63,827 nt of DNA from contig CAMCUB010000018.1 of assembly GCA_945878845.1 (NCBI GenBank), positions 1 through 63,827 of the forward strand, written 5' to 3'. Both the position numbers and the translations under genes were made by a program. The notes beneath the pieces were generated by a model, which saw only the letters and a list, made by a program, of their open reading frames with translations, ran no database searches and was not told where the DNA came from. This DNA is from Erythrobacter sanguineus (GTDB taxonomy: Bacteria; Pseudomonadota; Alphaproteobacteria; Sphingomonadales; Sphingomonadaceae). Each line of letters starts with the position of its first letter. Position 1 is the stretch's first letter. This document shows, piece after piece, positions 43,061-51,209 of this stretch.

Positions 43061-45036
43061 ACGGCGCGGGCGGCGCGCGCGTCTGGAAAAGCGCGCTCCG
43101 GCTGATTGATCCCGAACCCGACACCGAAGCCGCCGCGCGCTCCGAACGCGCGGCGCGCGAGCATGCGCGCGCCGCCGCCAAGGCGCGGGCCGAGGCTGCT
43201 GCGCGCGAGAAGATCGAGGCGCTCGCCCGCGCCAAGGCCGAGGCCGAGGAGCGCGCGCGGGCCCTCAAGGAAGCCCGCGCCCGCGAGAAAGCCGAAGCCG
43301 AAGCCCGCGCCCGCGCCGAACGTGAAGCGCGCGAGCAGGCAGCGGTCGAGGCGCGCGCGAGGAAACTCGCCGAGGTCGAGGCGCGCCGCCGTGCTGAAGA
43401 GGAGGCCCGCGCGCGCGCGGCCGCCGAATTGCAGGCGCGCAAGGACGCCAAGGCCCGCGCCATTGCCGAAGCCAAGGCCCGGGCCGAGGCGGAAGAACGC
43501 GCCCGCCGCGAGGCAGAGGCAGCCGAGGCCGCCGAACGCGCGCGGGCCGAGGAAGAAGCGCGCCGGATCGCCGAAGCCCGCGCCAAGGCCGAAGCCGAAG
43601 CGAAGCAGCGCGCCGAGGAAGAAGCCCGCGCCCGCGCCGCCGAGGAAGCCCGCCTCAAGAAGGAAGCCGAAGCCCGGGCCAAGGCCGAAGCCAAGGCCCG
43701 GGCCAAGGCCGAGGCCGAGGAGAAAGCCCGCCTCGCCGCCGAGGAAAAGGCCCGCCGCGAGGCCGAGGCCAAGGCCAAGAAGGAAGCCGAGGAACGCGCC
43801 CGCCGCGAAGCCGAGGAAGCCGCGCGGCTCGCTGCCGAGGAAGCGGCCCGGCTCGCCGCCGAAGAAGCCGCGCACAAGGCTGCCGAGGAAGAAGCCGCGC
43901 GCATCGCCGCCGAGGAACAGGCCAAGAGCGAGGCCGAAGAGGCTGCCGCTGCCGAACAGGCGCGGCTCGAAGCCGAAGTCCTCGCCCGCGCGACGGTCGA
44001 CGTGCCCAAGGTGCTGCGCCGCCTGATCCGCGAGACCGGCCCGATCCCGCTCTCGCAATATATGGGCGAGAGCAACGCGCGCTATTATGCCAGCCGCGAT
44101 CCCTTGGGCGAGCAAGGCGATTTTATCACCGCGCCGGAAATCACGCAGGTTTTCGGCGAGCTGATCGGGGTGTGGCTGGCCGACCTGTGGTCACAGATGA
44201 CCAAGCGCAAATATATCCACTATGTCGAATTGGGCCCGGGGCGCGGGACGCTGGCGAAGGATGCGCTCGGCGCGGCGGCCAAGCAGGGCCTCAAGCCGCA
44301 GATCCATTTCGTCGAGACCTCGGCGACGCTGCGAAAGCTCCAGCGCGAGGCCTTCCCCGATTGCATCCACCACCACGACATCTCGACCCTGCCCGATGAT
44401 GCCCCGCTGCTGATCGTCGCCAACGAGTTCTTCGATGCCCTGCCCGTGCAGCACCTGATTCGCTCGACCGACGGGTGGTACGGGCGGATGGTTGGGCTGG
44501 AGGATGACGCCTTCACCTTCGTGACCGGCAAGGAGCGGATGGACCACCTCGTCCCGCCAAGCTGGGTCACGGCCTCGCAAGGCACGCTGATTGAGACCAG
44601 CCCGGCGGCCGTCGCGCTGATGGCCGAGATCGCGCGGCGCCTGAAAGATCAGGGCGGGGCGGCGCTGATCATCGACTACGGGCACGAGGAACTGCGCTCG
44701 GGATCGACCTTGCAGGCGCTGAAATCGCACCAGAAGGTCGATGTTTTCGCGCACCCGGGCGACGCGGACCTCACCGCGCATGTCGATTTCGAGCTGCTCC
44801 AGCACGTCGCGGTCGAAAACGGCGCGGATCTGATGGGGCTGCAATATCAGGGCGAATGGCTGATCCAGATGGGGATCGACACGCGCATGGAAATGCTCCG
44901 CCGCCGCGCGCCCTATGAGCGCGATAAATTTGAGCGGCAGCGTAACCGGCTGGTCAAGGACAGCGAAATGGGTAGGCTGTTCAAAGTGCTCGGCCTGTGC
45001 GGACGGCGCTGGCCGTTCGGGGCCGGATTCCAGTGA
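43057..45036 (+). CDS. NDUFAF7-type (DUF185) SAM methyltransferase fused to a long N-terminal coiled coil
   Basis: Two unlike parts. Residues ~25-310 are an uninterrupted Ala/Glu/Arg/Lys helix (units like [21 protein letters not shown]), a predicted charged coiled coil resembling TolA or KfrA stalks, without a membrane segment. Residues ~315-659 are a complete class I methyltransferase of the DUF185/NDUFAF7 family: [54 protein letters not shown] (SAM-binding), [23 protein letters not shown] and [14 protein letters not shown]. The start is uncertain: CTG at 43057 overlaps the lgt stop (CTGA); an ATG at 42964 lies inside lgt. Relatives usually begin near VLRRLIRE, so the coil is an addition. 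Confidence 0.88.
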   Translation: MNGAGGARVWKSALRLIDPEPDTEAAARSERAAREHARAAAKARAEAAAREKIEALARAKAEAEERARALKEARAREKAEAEARARAEREAREQAAVEARARKLAEVEARRRAEEEARARAAAELQARKDAKARAIAEAKARAEAEERARREAEAAEAAERARAEEEARRIAEARAKAEAEAKQRAEEEARARAAEEARLKKEAEARAKAEAKARAKAEAEEKARLAAEEKARREAEAKAKKEAEERARREAEEAARLAAEEAARLAAEEAAHKAAEEEAARIAAEEQAKSEAEEAAAAEQARLEAEVLARATVDVPKVLRRLIRETGPIPLSQYMGESNARYYASRDPLGEQGDFITAPEITQVFGELIGVWLADLWSQMTKRKYIHYVELGPGRGTLAKDALGAAAKQGLKPQIHFVETSATLRKLQREAFPDCIHHHDISTLPDDAPLLIVANEFFDALPVQHLIRSTDGWYGRMVGLEDDAFTFVTGKERMDHLVPPSWVTASQGTLIETSPAAVALMAEIARRLKDQGGAALIIDYGHEELRSGSTLQALKSHQKVDVFAHPGDADLTAHVDFELLQHVAVENGADLMGLQYQGEWLIQMGIDTRMEMLRRRAPYERDKFERQRNRLVKDSEMGRLFKVLGLCGRRWPFGAGFQ

Positions 45037-45047
45037 GGAGAGCGGGG

Positions 45048-45476
45048 ATGTTGAAGCAGACAGGCGTGCTGGCAGCGGTGATCGGGCTTGCGGCGATGGT
45101 GCCCGCGGCCCTTGCGGCCGAGCCGATCACGGGCCGCTGGGTGACCGCGGAAAAGGACGCGGTGGTGGTGATCGCGCCCTGCGGCAAGGCGCTGTGCGGC
45201 ACGATCGAGCGCTTCCTCGTCGCCCCGCCGCAAGGCAACGACCAGCGCGACATCAACAACCCCGACGCCGCCAAGCGCAAGCGCCGGCTGCTGGCGACGA
45301 CCCCGATCCTCTCGGCCTTCATGCAGGATTCCGACCTCTGGCGCGGCCAGATCTACGATCCCAAGAGCGGCAAGACCTACCGCTCGATCGTGCGCCGCAA
45401 GGGGCCCAACCTGCTCGAAGTGAAAGGCTGCCTCGGCCCGTTCTGCCAGACGCAGGTGTGGCGGCGGGCTGTTTGA
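45048..45476 (+). CDS. DUF2147 exported protein
   Basis: A 142-residue protein starting at the ATG at 45048 after a GAGGAG. Signal peptide: VLAAVIGLAAMVPAALA. The mature part opens EPITGRWVTAEKDAVVVIAPCGKALCGTIERF and ends YRSIVRRKGPNLLEVKGCLGPFCQTQVWRR, the DUF2147 pattern with two Cys pairs likely forming disulfides. The family is periplasmic and lipocalin-like in outline, with no defined role. It is 11 bases after the methyltransferase gene and is followed by copy B of the four-hairpin repeat. Confidence 0.85.
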   Translation: MLKQTGVLAAVIGLAAMVPAALAAEPITGRWVTAEKDAVVVIAPCGKALCGTIERFLVAPPQGNDQRDINNPDAAKRKRRLLATTPILSAFMQDSDLWRGQIYDPKSGKTYRSIVRRKGPNLLEVKGCLGPFCQTQVWRRAV

Positions 45477-45480
45477 TTTG

Positions 45481-45574
45481 CGCGGGCCATCCGGCCCGCG
45501 ATATCCTCGCTCCCGCGCCCTGAAGGGCGCATCGCTGCGGGCGGCCGTTCGGCCTTGCGGTCGCTGCGCGACCG
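45481..45574 (+). repeat. four-hairpin dispersed repeat, copy B
   Basis: Begins 4 bases after the DUF2147 stop. Four hairpins follow: CGCGGGCC-ATCC-GGCCCGCG (45481-45500), GCGCCC-TGAA-GGGCGC (45515-45530), GGCCG-TT-CGGCC (45543-45554) and CGGTCGC-TGC-GCGACCG (45558-45574). Positions 45540-45574 are identical to 5734-5768. It ends 10 bases before the stop of the convergent ABC permease gene, so it may end both transcripts. Confidence 0.85.
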
Positions 45575-45584
45575 TTCGAGCACG

Positions 45585-47144
45585 TCATTTCGAGGCCGGA
45601 AGTCCGGGACGACGAAGCTTTCTGGAAAGCGCGTCGGCCGCCTGCTTGGGCGTGAGCTTGCCCGCATCCTCGCGGTCCACGGCAAAATTCGCCTCGCGCA
45701 TCGCCTCGACGCTGATCGCGCCCAGGAGCGGTTGGAGCGCGGCGGCAACGCCCGGGTCGCCCGCGATCCGGGGGGAGAGCATCAGCAGCGCGTCATAGCC
45801 CGGCAGCGCGCCCTTGGGGTCGGCGAGCACCACCAGCTTGTCCGCCGCGATCCGCCCGTCGGAGGTATAGGCGCTGATCACGTCCGCCTCGCCCGAGCGC
45901 AGCGCGTCATACATGAAGGTCGGCGCGAAATTGCGGGTGCGCCCGAAGCGCAGGCCATAGGCGTCGCGCACCGCCAACCATTCGGGCCGCTCGAAGAATT
46001 CGGGATCGCCGCCGACGGTCAGGCTCCCGCCCTTGCCGACCAGATCGGCGAGGCTGGTGACGCCCAATTCCTTCGCCCGGTCGGAGCGCATCGCGAAGGC
46101 ATAGGCGTTCTCGAATCCCAATCGCCCGAGCACCTTCACGCCGTTCTTGCGCTGCTCCCATTCGCGGATGGTTTCATACATCGCCTCGCGCCCCGGGTTG
46201 TCGGCGCGCTTCAAAAAATTGGCCCAGATCGTGCCGGTGTAATCGACCGAGATGTCGACGCTCGAGGCTGCGACCGCCGAGTGCACCACAGCGCTGCCCA
46301 GCCCGTCGCGATATTCGACGCGGTATCCCGCCGCCTCCAGCCGCGATCCGATCAGCTGGGCGAGGATATATTGCTCGGAGAATTGCTTGGAGGCGATGAC
46401 GATCGGCCGCTCGGTCTCGTCGGTGCGCTGGCCCCACAGCGCTGCAACAATGCCGAGGACGACGATCGCCATCCCGCCATAGGTCAACCACCGCTTGCGC
46501 CGCGCAAGGCCGACTTCGATCACCCACAGGAGATTATCCGCCGCCAGCGCCAGCCCAGCGCTCGCGAGGCACCCGGCGAGCACCAGCGCCCAGTTCTGGG
46601 TCTGCAAGCCCGCGAAGATCGGATCGCCGAGGCTCGGCTGGCCGATGGTGGTGGCGAGCGTCGCTGCGCCGATGGTCCAGACGCTCGCGGTGCGGATGCC
46701 GGCCATGATGAAGGGAGCCGACAGCGGCGCCTCGACCAGCACCAGCTTCTGCCACTTGGTCATGCCGACGCCGTCCGCCGCCTCGAGCACGCCTTCGTCG
46801 AGATTGGCCTGTGCGGTGACAGCATTCCTGAGGATCGGCAGCAGCGCATAGAGCGTCAGCGCCATCAGTGCAGGCAGGAAGCCGAGCGTCGGCAGCCCCT
46901 CGCCGAACACGCTGCGCAAGCTCAGCAGCAGCGGGAAGAACAGCGCCAGCAGGGCGAGTGCGGGGATGGTCTGGACGAGGCTCGCAAGGCTCAGCGCGAT
47001 CCGCGAAACGGCGCGCGAACGCCCCGCCCACACCGCCATCGGCAGGGCGATCAGCATCGCCAGCGCAATCGCGCTCGCCGAGAGCACCACGTGCGCGGCG
47101 AGCTTGTCGCCGAGGCCGGGGAGGAGGTCCCAGATCTCGCGCAT
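45585..47144 (-). CDS. osmoprotectant ABC transporter permease fused to substrate-binding domain
   Basis: A 519-residue fusion. The first ~230 residues are an OpuAB/ProW-like permease with six helices and the EAA-type cytoplasmic loop (GVLEAADGVGMTKWQKLVLVEAPLSAPFIMAGIR). After one more helix (YGGMAIVVLGIVAALWG), a glycine-betaine/choline-type OpuAC binding domain begins at IVIASKQFSEQYILAQLIG, with DISVDYTGTIWANFL and EADVISAYTSDGRIAADKLVVL. The fusion tethers the binding protein to the outer face of the permease. It is coupled to the ATPase gene by TGATG. The ligand (betaine, choline or similar) is inferred from the family. Confidence 0.9.
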   Translation of the reverse strand: MREIWDLLPGLGDKLAAHVVLSASAIALAMLIALPMAVWAGRSRAVSRIALSLASLVQTIPALALLALFFPLLLSLRSVFGEGLPTLGFLPALMALTLYALLPILRNAVTAQANLDEGVLEAADGVGMTKWQKLVLVEAPLSAPFIMAGIRTASVWTIGAATLATTIGQPSLGDPIFAGLQTQNWALVLAGCLASAGLALAADNLLWVIEVGLARRKRWLTYGGMAIVVLGIVAALWGQRTDETERPIVIASKQFSEQYILAQLIGSRLEAAGYRVEYRDGLGSAVVHSAVAASSVDISVDYTGTIWANFLKRADNPGREAMYETIREWEQRKNGVKVLGRLGFENAYAFAMRSDRAKELGVTSLADLVGKGGSLTVGGDPEFFERPEWLAVRDAYGLRFGRTRNFAPTFMYDALRSGEADVISAYTSDGRIAADKLVVLADPKGALPGYDALLMLSPRIAGDPGVAAALQPLLGAISVEAMREANFAVDREDAGKLTPKQAADALSRKLRRPGLPASK

Positions 47145-47926
47145 CAGGAGCGACTTTCCATCGCGGCGAGGCGTTCTGCCTGTTCGCGCGGGACGCTGAC
47201 CAGCCGCTGCGCCACCGCGCCGCCCTCGCCCGCCAGCAGCGCCTGCGGGGTCGCGTCGGCCACCAGCGCGCCCTTGTCCATCACCAGCACCCGGTCGGCG
47301 AGCAGCAGCGCCTCGGCCATGTCGTGGGTGACCATTACCGTGGTCAGCCCGAGCCGCTCATGCAGCTCGCGCACCTTGCGACCCAGCGCGTCGCGGGTGA
47401 CCGGATCGAGCGCGCCGAAGGGCTCGTCCATGATGAGCAGTTCGGGATCGCCCGCCAGCGCGCGCGCCACGCCGACCCGCTGGCGCTGCCCGCCAGAGAG
47501 TTCATCGGGCATCCGTGTCGCATAGGCCGGATCAAGCTCGACCAGTTCGAGCAGCTCGGCGATCCGTGCGGGCGCCAGCTTCTCGCCGGCGAGGCGCGGG
47601 CCGATGGCGATATTCTCGGCGACGGTGAAATGCGGAAACAGCCCGATGCCCTGGAACACATAGCCGACCCGGCGGCGCAGCTTGGCAGGCGGCAGCTCGC
47701 TCACATCCTCGCCGCCGAACAGCACGCGCCCGCCGGTTGGCACCACCAGCGTATTGACGGTCTTGAGCAGCGTCGACTTGCCCGAGCCCGAAGCGCCGAC
47801 CATCGCGACGAAACAGCCCTTGGCGATCTCGCAGGACACGCCGCCCACCCCGGAGCCAACGGCCGTGACCTCGCCAAAGCGGCAGGTGACCCCGTCAAAG
47901 CGGAGCAGGGGCGGCGCGGTTTCCAT
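47144..47926 (-). CDS. osmoprotectant ABC transporter ATP-binding protein
   Basis: A 260-residue ABC ATPase of the OpuAA/ProV group. Motifs in order: MVGASGSGKSTLLKTVN (Walker A), YVFQGIGLFPHFTVAENI (Q-loop), ELSGGQRQRVGVARALAGDPELLIMDEPFGALDPVTR (signature and Walker B), TVMVTHDMAEALLLADRVLVMDKG (switch His). It has no C-terminal CBS domains, so the osmotic sensing seen in OpuA-type ATPases is absent. It is the first gene of the two-gene operon and diverges from ivd. Confidence 0.93.
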   Translation of the reverse strand: METAPPLLRFDGVTCRFGEVTAVGSGVGGVSCEIAKGCFVAMVGASGSGKSTLLKTVNTLVVPTGGRVLFGGEDVSELPPAKLRRRVGYVFQGIGLFPHFTVAENIAIGPRLAGEKLAPARIAELLELVELDPAYATRMPDELSGGQRQRVGVARALAGDPELLIMDEPFGALDPVTRDALGRKVRELHERLGLTTVMVTHDMAEALLLADRVLVMDKGALVADATPQALLAGEGGAVAQRLVSVPREQAERLAAMESRS

Positions 47927-47969
47927 TCCTTGCCGGATTAGCGAGTGTTGCGCCGCGACGCCAGCGTCC

Positions 47970-47986
47970 CCGATTGGCGTTTTCGC
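47970..47986 (+). promoter_or_regulatory. 17-bp motif in the ivd promoter region, shared with the right end
   Basis: CCGATTGGCGTTTTCGC lies 56 bases upstream of the ivd start. The same 17 bases occur, inverted, at 63767-63783 in the gene-poor right end. TTGGCG within it, followed by TATGCG 17 bases later, could be the ivd promoter; otherwise it is a regulator site. Confidence 0.35.
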
Positions 47987-48041
47987 GATGGCTTGCTATG
48001 CGTGCGCTCCAGAACAAACATTACGCGGCGAGGAACGATTC

Positions 48042-49208
48042 ATGCGCGCCACCCCCGATTTCGACTTCCACCTCGGCGAGGCTGCCGAGATGATCCGCGA
48101 CACCACCGCGCGCTTCGCCGACGAGCAGATCGCCCCGCTCGCCGAACGCACCGACCGCGAGGACCGCTTCCCGCGCGAATTGTGGGAGCCGATGGGCGCG
48201 CTGGGCCTCCACGGCATCACGGTCGAGGAAGAATGGGGCGGGCTGGGGCTCGGCTATCTGGAGCATGTGATCGCGGTCGAGGAAGTCTCGCGCGCGAGTG
48301 CCAGCGTGGGCCTGAGTTACGGCGCGCATTCGAACCTGTGCCTCAACCAGATCCGCCGCTGGGGGGATGACGAGCAGAAGGCCAAATATCTCCCTAAGCT
48401 GATCTCGGGCGAGCATGTCGGCTCGCTGGCCATGTCCGAAGCGGGCGCGGGCAGCGACGTCGTCTCGATGAAGCTGAAGGCCGACGCGGTGCAGGGCGGC
48501 TATGTGCTCAACGGCACCAAGTTCTGGATCACCAACGCGCCCGAGGCCGATACGCTGGTGGTCTATGCCAAGACCGATGGCCACGCCGGATCACGCGGCA
48601 TCACCGCCTTCCTGATCGAGAAGGGCGACGAGGGTTTTTCCATCGGCCAGAAGATCAGCAAGGTCGGCATGAAGGGCTCGCCCACCGCCGAGCTGGTGTT
48701 CAGCGACTGCTTCATCCCCGAAGAGCGCATCATGGGGCCATTGAACGGCGGCGTTGGCGTGCTGATGAGCGGGCTGGATTACGAGCGCGTGGTGCTCGCC
48801 GGATTGCAGCTCGGCATCATGCAGGCGTGCCTCGACACGGTGATCCCCTACCTGCGTGAGCGCAAGCAGTTCGGCAAACCCATCGGCAGCTTCCAGCTGA
48901 TGCAGGCCAAGGTTGCCGACATGTATGTCGCCCTGCAATCTGCCCGCGCCTACACCTATGCGGTCGCCAAGGCGTGCGACGCGGGGCAGACGACGCGCTT
49001 CGATGCGGCGGGCGTGATTTTGCTCGCGTCCGAGAACGCCTTCAAGGTGGCGGCGGAAAGCGTGCAGGCACTGGGAGGCGCGGGCTACACCACCGATTGG
49101 CCGGTGGAGCGGTATATGCGCGACGCCAAGCTGCTCGACATCGGCGCGGGGACGAACGAGATCCGCCGGATGCTGATCGGGCGCGAATTGATCGGGGCGG
49201 CGGGGTGA
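48042..49208 (+). CDS. ivd: isovaleryl-CoA dehydrogenase
   Basis: A 388-residue FAD-dependent acyl-CoA dehydrogenase for the third step of leucine breakdown. Start at the ATG at 48042 after GAGGAACG. Seen: YGAHSNLCLNQIRRWG, AMSEAGAGSDVVSMK (FAD/substrate), FWITNAPEADTLVVYAKTD, SGLDYERVVLAGLQLGIMQ, where Glu (about residue 248) is the catalytic base placed as in isovaleryl-CoA dehydrogenases rather than near the C-terminus, and EQ-type AGGAGYTTDWPVERYMRDAKLLDIGAGTNEIRRMLIG-like C-terminal segment. mccB follows 2 kb downstream on the same strand, which supports the leucine assignment. Confidence 0.94.
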   Translation: MRATPDFDFHLGEAAEMIRDTTARFADEQIAPLAERTDREDRFPRELWEPMGALGLHGITVEEEWGGLGLGYLEHVIAVEEVSRASASVGLSYGAHSNLCLNQIRRWGDDEQKAKYLPKLISGEHVGSLAMSEAGAGSDVVSMKLKADAVQGGYVLNGTKFWITNAPEADTLVVYAKTDGHAGSRGITAFLIEKGDEGFSIGQKISKVGMKGSPTAELVFSDCFIPEERIMGPLNGGVGVLMSGLDYERVVLAGLQLGIMQACLDTVIPYLRERKQFGKPIGSFQLMQAKVADMYVALQSARAYTYAVAKACDAGQTTRFDAAGVILLASENAFKVAAESVQALGGAGYTTDWPVERYMRDAKLLDIGAGTNEIRRMLIGRELIGAAG

Positions 49209-49480
49209 GTCTCGGGATCGGCATTGGCCTGGGCATTGCCGGGCTTCTGCTTGCGGCGAGGGCTTGGCTGAAACAGCCGGACCGGGATTTGCGCGAGTGC
49301 ACTTGGTGCGACCGCATGATCAATCGCCCGGATCGCGCCTGCAGCACGATTTGCGATCACGAATTGAAGCACCTGGCACTTTCCCATCCCGACGCGATTT
49401 GCCGCGCCGAGCTTCAGGAAATGGAATACCAGTTCTTCGGGGACGCTCGGAAAAACAGAGCAACGCAGGAGTCCGAATGA
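49205..49480 (+). CDS. small Cys-rich membrane-anchored protein
   Basis: A 91-residue product beginning at the GTG at 49205, overlapping the ivd TGA (GTGA). An N-terminal hydrophobic segment (LGIGIGLGIAGLLLAARAWL) anchors it; the remainder has CTWCDRMINRPDRACSTICDHELKH, a Cys/His arrangement that could bind zinc, then a charged tail. No family is recognised. Its stop overlaps the next ATG (ATGA), so it is part of a coupled run behind ivd. Codon use is slightly less GC-rich than in its neighbours. Confidence 0.55.
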   Translation: MSLGIGIGLGIAGLLLAARAWLKQPDRDLRECTWCDRMINRPDRACSTICDHELKHLALSHPDAICRAELQEMEYQFFGDARKNRATQESE

Positions 49481-49782
49481 GCACCGACGAAGACTACGTC
49501 TATGACGAGGCGAGCGGCGAGTGGCTGCCGGCGTCCGAACTCGCAGCCCAGCGCGCAGCGGAGGACACCGTCGAGGTGCGCGATGCGGTCGGCAACATCC
49601 TTGCCGATGGCGATGCGGTGACGCTGATCAAGGACCTCGAGGTCAAGGGCGCGGGCCAGACGCTCAAGCAGGGCACGCTGATCAAGTCGATCCGCCTGAC
49701 CGGCGACGCGCAGGAGATCGACTGCAAATACCCCGGCATCAAGGGCCTCGTCCTGCGCGCCGAGTTCGTGCGCAAGCGGTGA
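49477..49782 (+). CDS. PhnA (YjdM)-like domain protein
   Basis: A 101-residue protein (ATG at 49477). The C-terminal ~70 residues match the PhnA domain: VRDAVGNILADGDAVTLIKDLEVKGAGQTLKQGTLIKSIRLTGD, an SH3-like barrel. The usual N-terminal zinc ribbon of PhnA is replaced by a short acidic stretch (STDEDYVYDEASGEWLPASE) without Cys. Despite its name the family is not needed for phosphonate use, and its function is unknown. Coupled to both neighbours by stop/start overlaps (ATGA before, TGATG after). Confidence 0.8.
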   Translation: MSTDEDYVYDEASGEWLPASELAAQRAAEDTVEVRDAVGNILADGDAVTLIKDLEVKGAGQTLKQGTLIKSIRLTGDAQEIDCKYPGIKGLVLRAEFVRKR

Positions 49783-50258
49783 TGCGGGGCGCGCTGCCCG
49801 TCGCCGCTGCGCTGGCGCTCGCCGCTTGCGCACTCGTGCCGCCCGCCGTGGCGCAACAGGAGACCGCCATGTTCACCGCCGCCGACCTCGACAGGCTAGA
49901 CTTTCTGCTCGGCCGCTGGGTTGGCACGGGGCCAGACGGCACGCCGTTCTACGAGGCCTATCGCCGCACCAGCGCCACCACGCTGGTGAGCGAGCGCTAT
50001 GCCGACGCGACGTTCTCCAAGATCGTCGACGGCAGCACCGTCGCGCTGGATGGTGACCGCATCACTTCAACCTGGGGCGAGTTCACGTGGATGGCCGAAG
50101 AGGTTGCGGATGGCTACGTCAGCTTTCGCCCCCTCAATGCGCCGAGCGCCTTCGCTTGGCGGCGCGTTGACGCAGGCACTGTCGAAGTGACGCAGAACTG
50201 GACCGACGATAAGGGTGTAGCGCAAGGCTACACCCTCACGCTCAGAAAGATCGGCTGA
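49782..50258 (+). CDS. exported or lipidated protein, probably lipocalin-like
   Basis: A 158-residue protein (ATG at 49782, overlap TGATG). The leader LPVAAALALAACALVPPAVA contains a possible lipobox (LAAC) as well as a signal-peptidase-I site, so it may be lipidated. The mature part starts DLDRLDFLLGRWVGTGPDGTPFYEAY and continues with strands ending in TVEVTQNWTDDKGVAQGYTLTLRKI, a small beta-barrel pattern similar to DUF6265-like/lipocalin-like proteins. I cannot name a ligand. Last intact gene of the coupled run after ivd. Confidence 0.6.
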   Translation: MRGALPVAAALALAACALVPPAVAQQETAMFTAADLDRLDFLLGRWVGTGPDGTPFYEAYRRTSATTLVSERYADATFSKIVDGSTVALDGDRITSTWGEFTWMAEEVADGYVSFRPLNAPSAFAWRRVDAGTVEVTQNWTDDKGVAQGYTLTLRKIG

Positions 50259-50262
50259 GGCC

Positions 50263-50349
50263 ATGACCGCCCAAACCCTCACCTCGAAACGCGGCCGCGA
50301 AAGCCCGGAGGCCAAGGCGCGGTTTGCCGTAGCGGACATGCGGCGCTAG
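50263..50349 (+). pseudogene. duplicated 5' fragment of mccB
   Basis: A 28-codon reading frame from an ATG at 50263 to a TAG at 50347-50349. Its first 22 residues match the start of the carboxyltransferase at 51210: [18 protein letters not shown] is shared, about 17 of 22 identical, and the preceding CCATGACCGCC context is also conserved. After ARFA the similarity ends abruptly. It is best read as a remnant of a duplicated or displaced mccB 5' end, now separated from the intact gene by the 801-base methyltransferase-like gene. Confidence 0.75.
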
Positions 50350-50353
50350 CCGG

Positions 50354-51154
50354 ATGGCGCAGGCTGACCCGCCCGATCTGGCCGCTGCCCTCGGGCTCGA
50401 CGTGTTCGACTTCGGTCCCTTGGCCGCGCTCTATCGTCCGGTCGAAGCGGGCGCATGGAAGCTGGGGATCGGTACGAATATCGCGTGCCGCGGATATTGG
50501 AGCGGGATGAAGCTGGTGCGCGCCATGCCGGGGCTGGTGCGCGGGTCCGAGACATGGATGTCGCTCACTCCGGTCGAGTACGAAAGCCAGATCCTGGGGG
50601 TCCAAGCATCGCAGGGCCATGTCGTGATCATGGGATTGGGCATGGGCTGGGTCGCCGCCGAGACCGCCCTGCGCGAGGGCGTCTCGATGGTCACCATCGT
50701 CGAACGCGATCCGCAAGTGATCGCGCTCCACCGCGAGCTCGATCTGTTTGCGCGGCTGCCCGGCGGCGCGGGCGACAAGGTGCGGATCGTGGAAGGCGAT
50801 GCGTTCGAATGGCGGCCCGATCAGCCGGTCGATCTGCTGATGCCCGACATCTGGCTCAATCTGGTCGAAGGCGACCGCGTGCCCGATGTGCGCCGGATGC
50901 AGGACAATGTCGGCGCGCGGGCGATCTATTTCTGGTGCCAGGAACTCGAAATCGCGCGCCATGCGGCCGCTGCGGGGCGCATGCTCGATGCGGCCGGGGT
51001 GGACGACACGGTGCGCGATTTCGCGCTGCCTTTGGTCATGCCTGAGGGGCGCGATTATCCCGCCATCATCCATGCCGCCGCCCGGCAGTGGATGCGCGAT
51101 CGATGGTTCGCACCCGAACACGCCGCCATTCTGGACCCAGGCCCCCTTGGCTAG
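50354..51154 (+). CDS. class I SAM-methyltransferase-like / spermidine-synthase-fold protein
   Basis: A 266-residue protein (ATG at 50354). The central part has the Rossmann signature [20 protein letters not shown] followed by [17 protein letters not shown], the acidic end of strand 2, and [29 protein letters not shown], typical of SAM-dependent methyltransferases and spermidine synthases. The glycine-rich loop (GLGMGW) is closest to the spermine/spermidine-synthase group, but the catalytic polyamine-site Asp pair cannot be confirmed. It sits between the mccB fragment and intact mccB, as if inserted there. Substrate unknown. Confidence 0.65.
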   Translation: MAQADPPDLAAALGLDVFDFGPLAALYRPVEAGAWKLGIGTNIACRGYWSGMKLVRAMPGLVRGSETWMSLTPVEYESQILGVQASQGHVVIMGLGMGWVAAETALREGVSMVTIVERDPQVIALHRELDLFARLPGGAGDKVRIVEGDAFEWRPDQPVDLLMPDIWLNLVEGDRVPDVRRMQDNVGARAIYFWCQELEIARHAAAAGRMLDAAGVDDTVRDFALPLVMPEGRDYPAIIHAAARQWMRDRWFAPEHAAILDPGPLG

Positions 51155-51209
51155 AAGCGAGTCTTGGCCTTGGCGCGCGGCGCGGTTAGGGCGGAACGCA
51201 GGAGAGACC

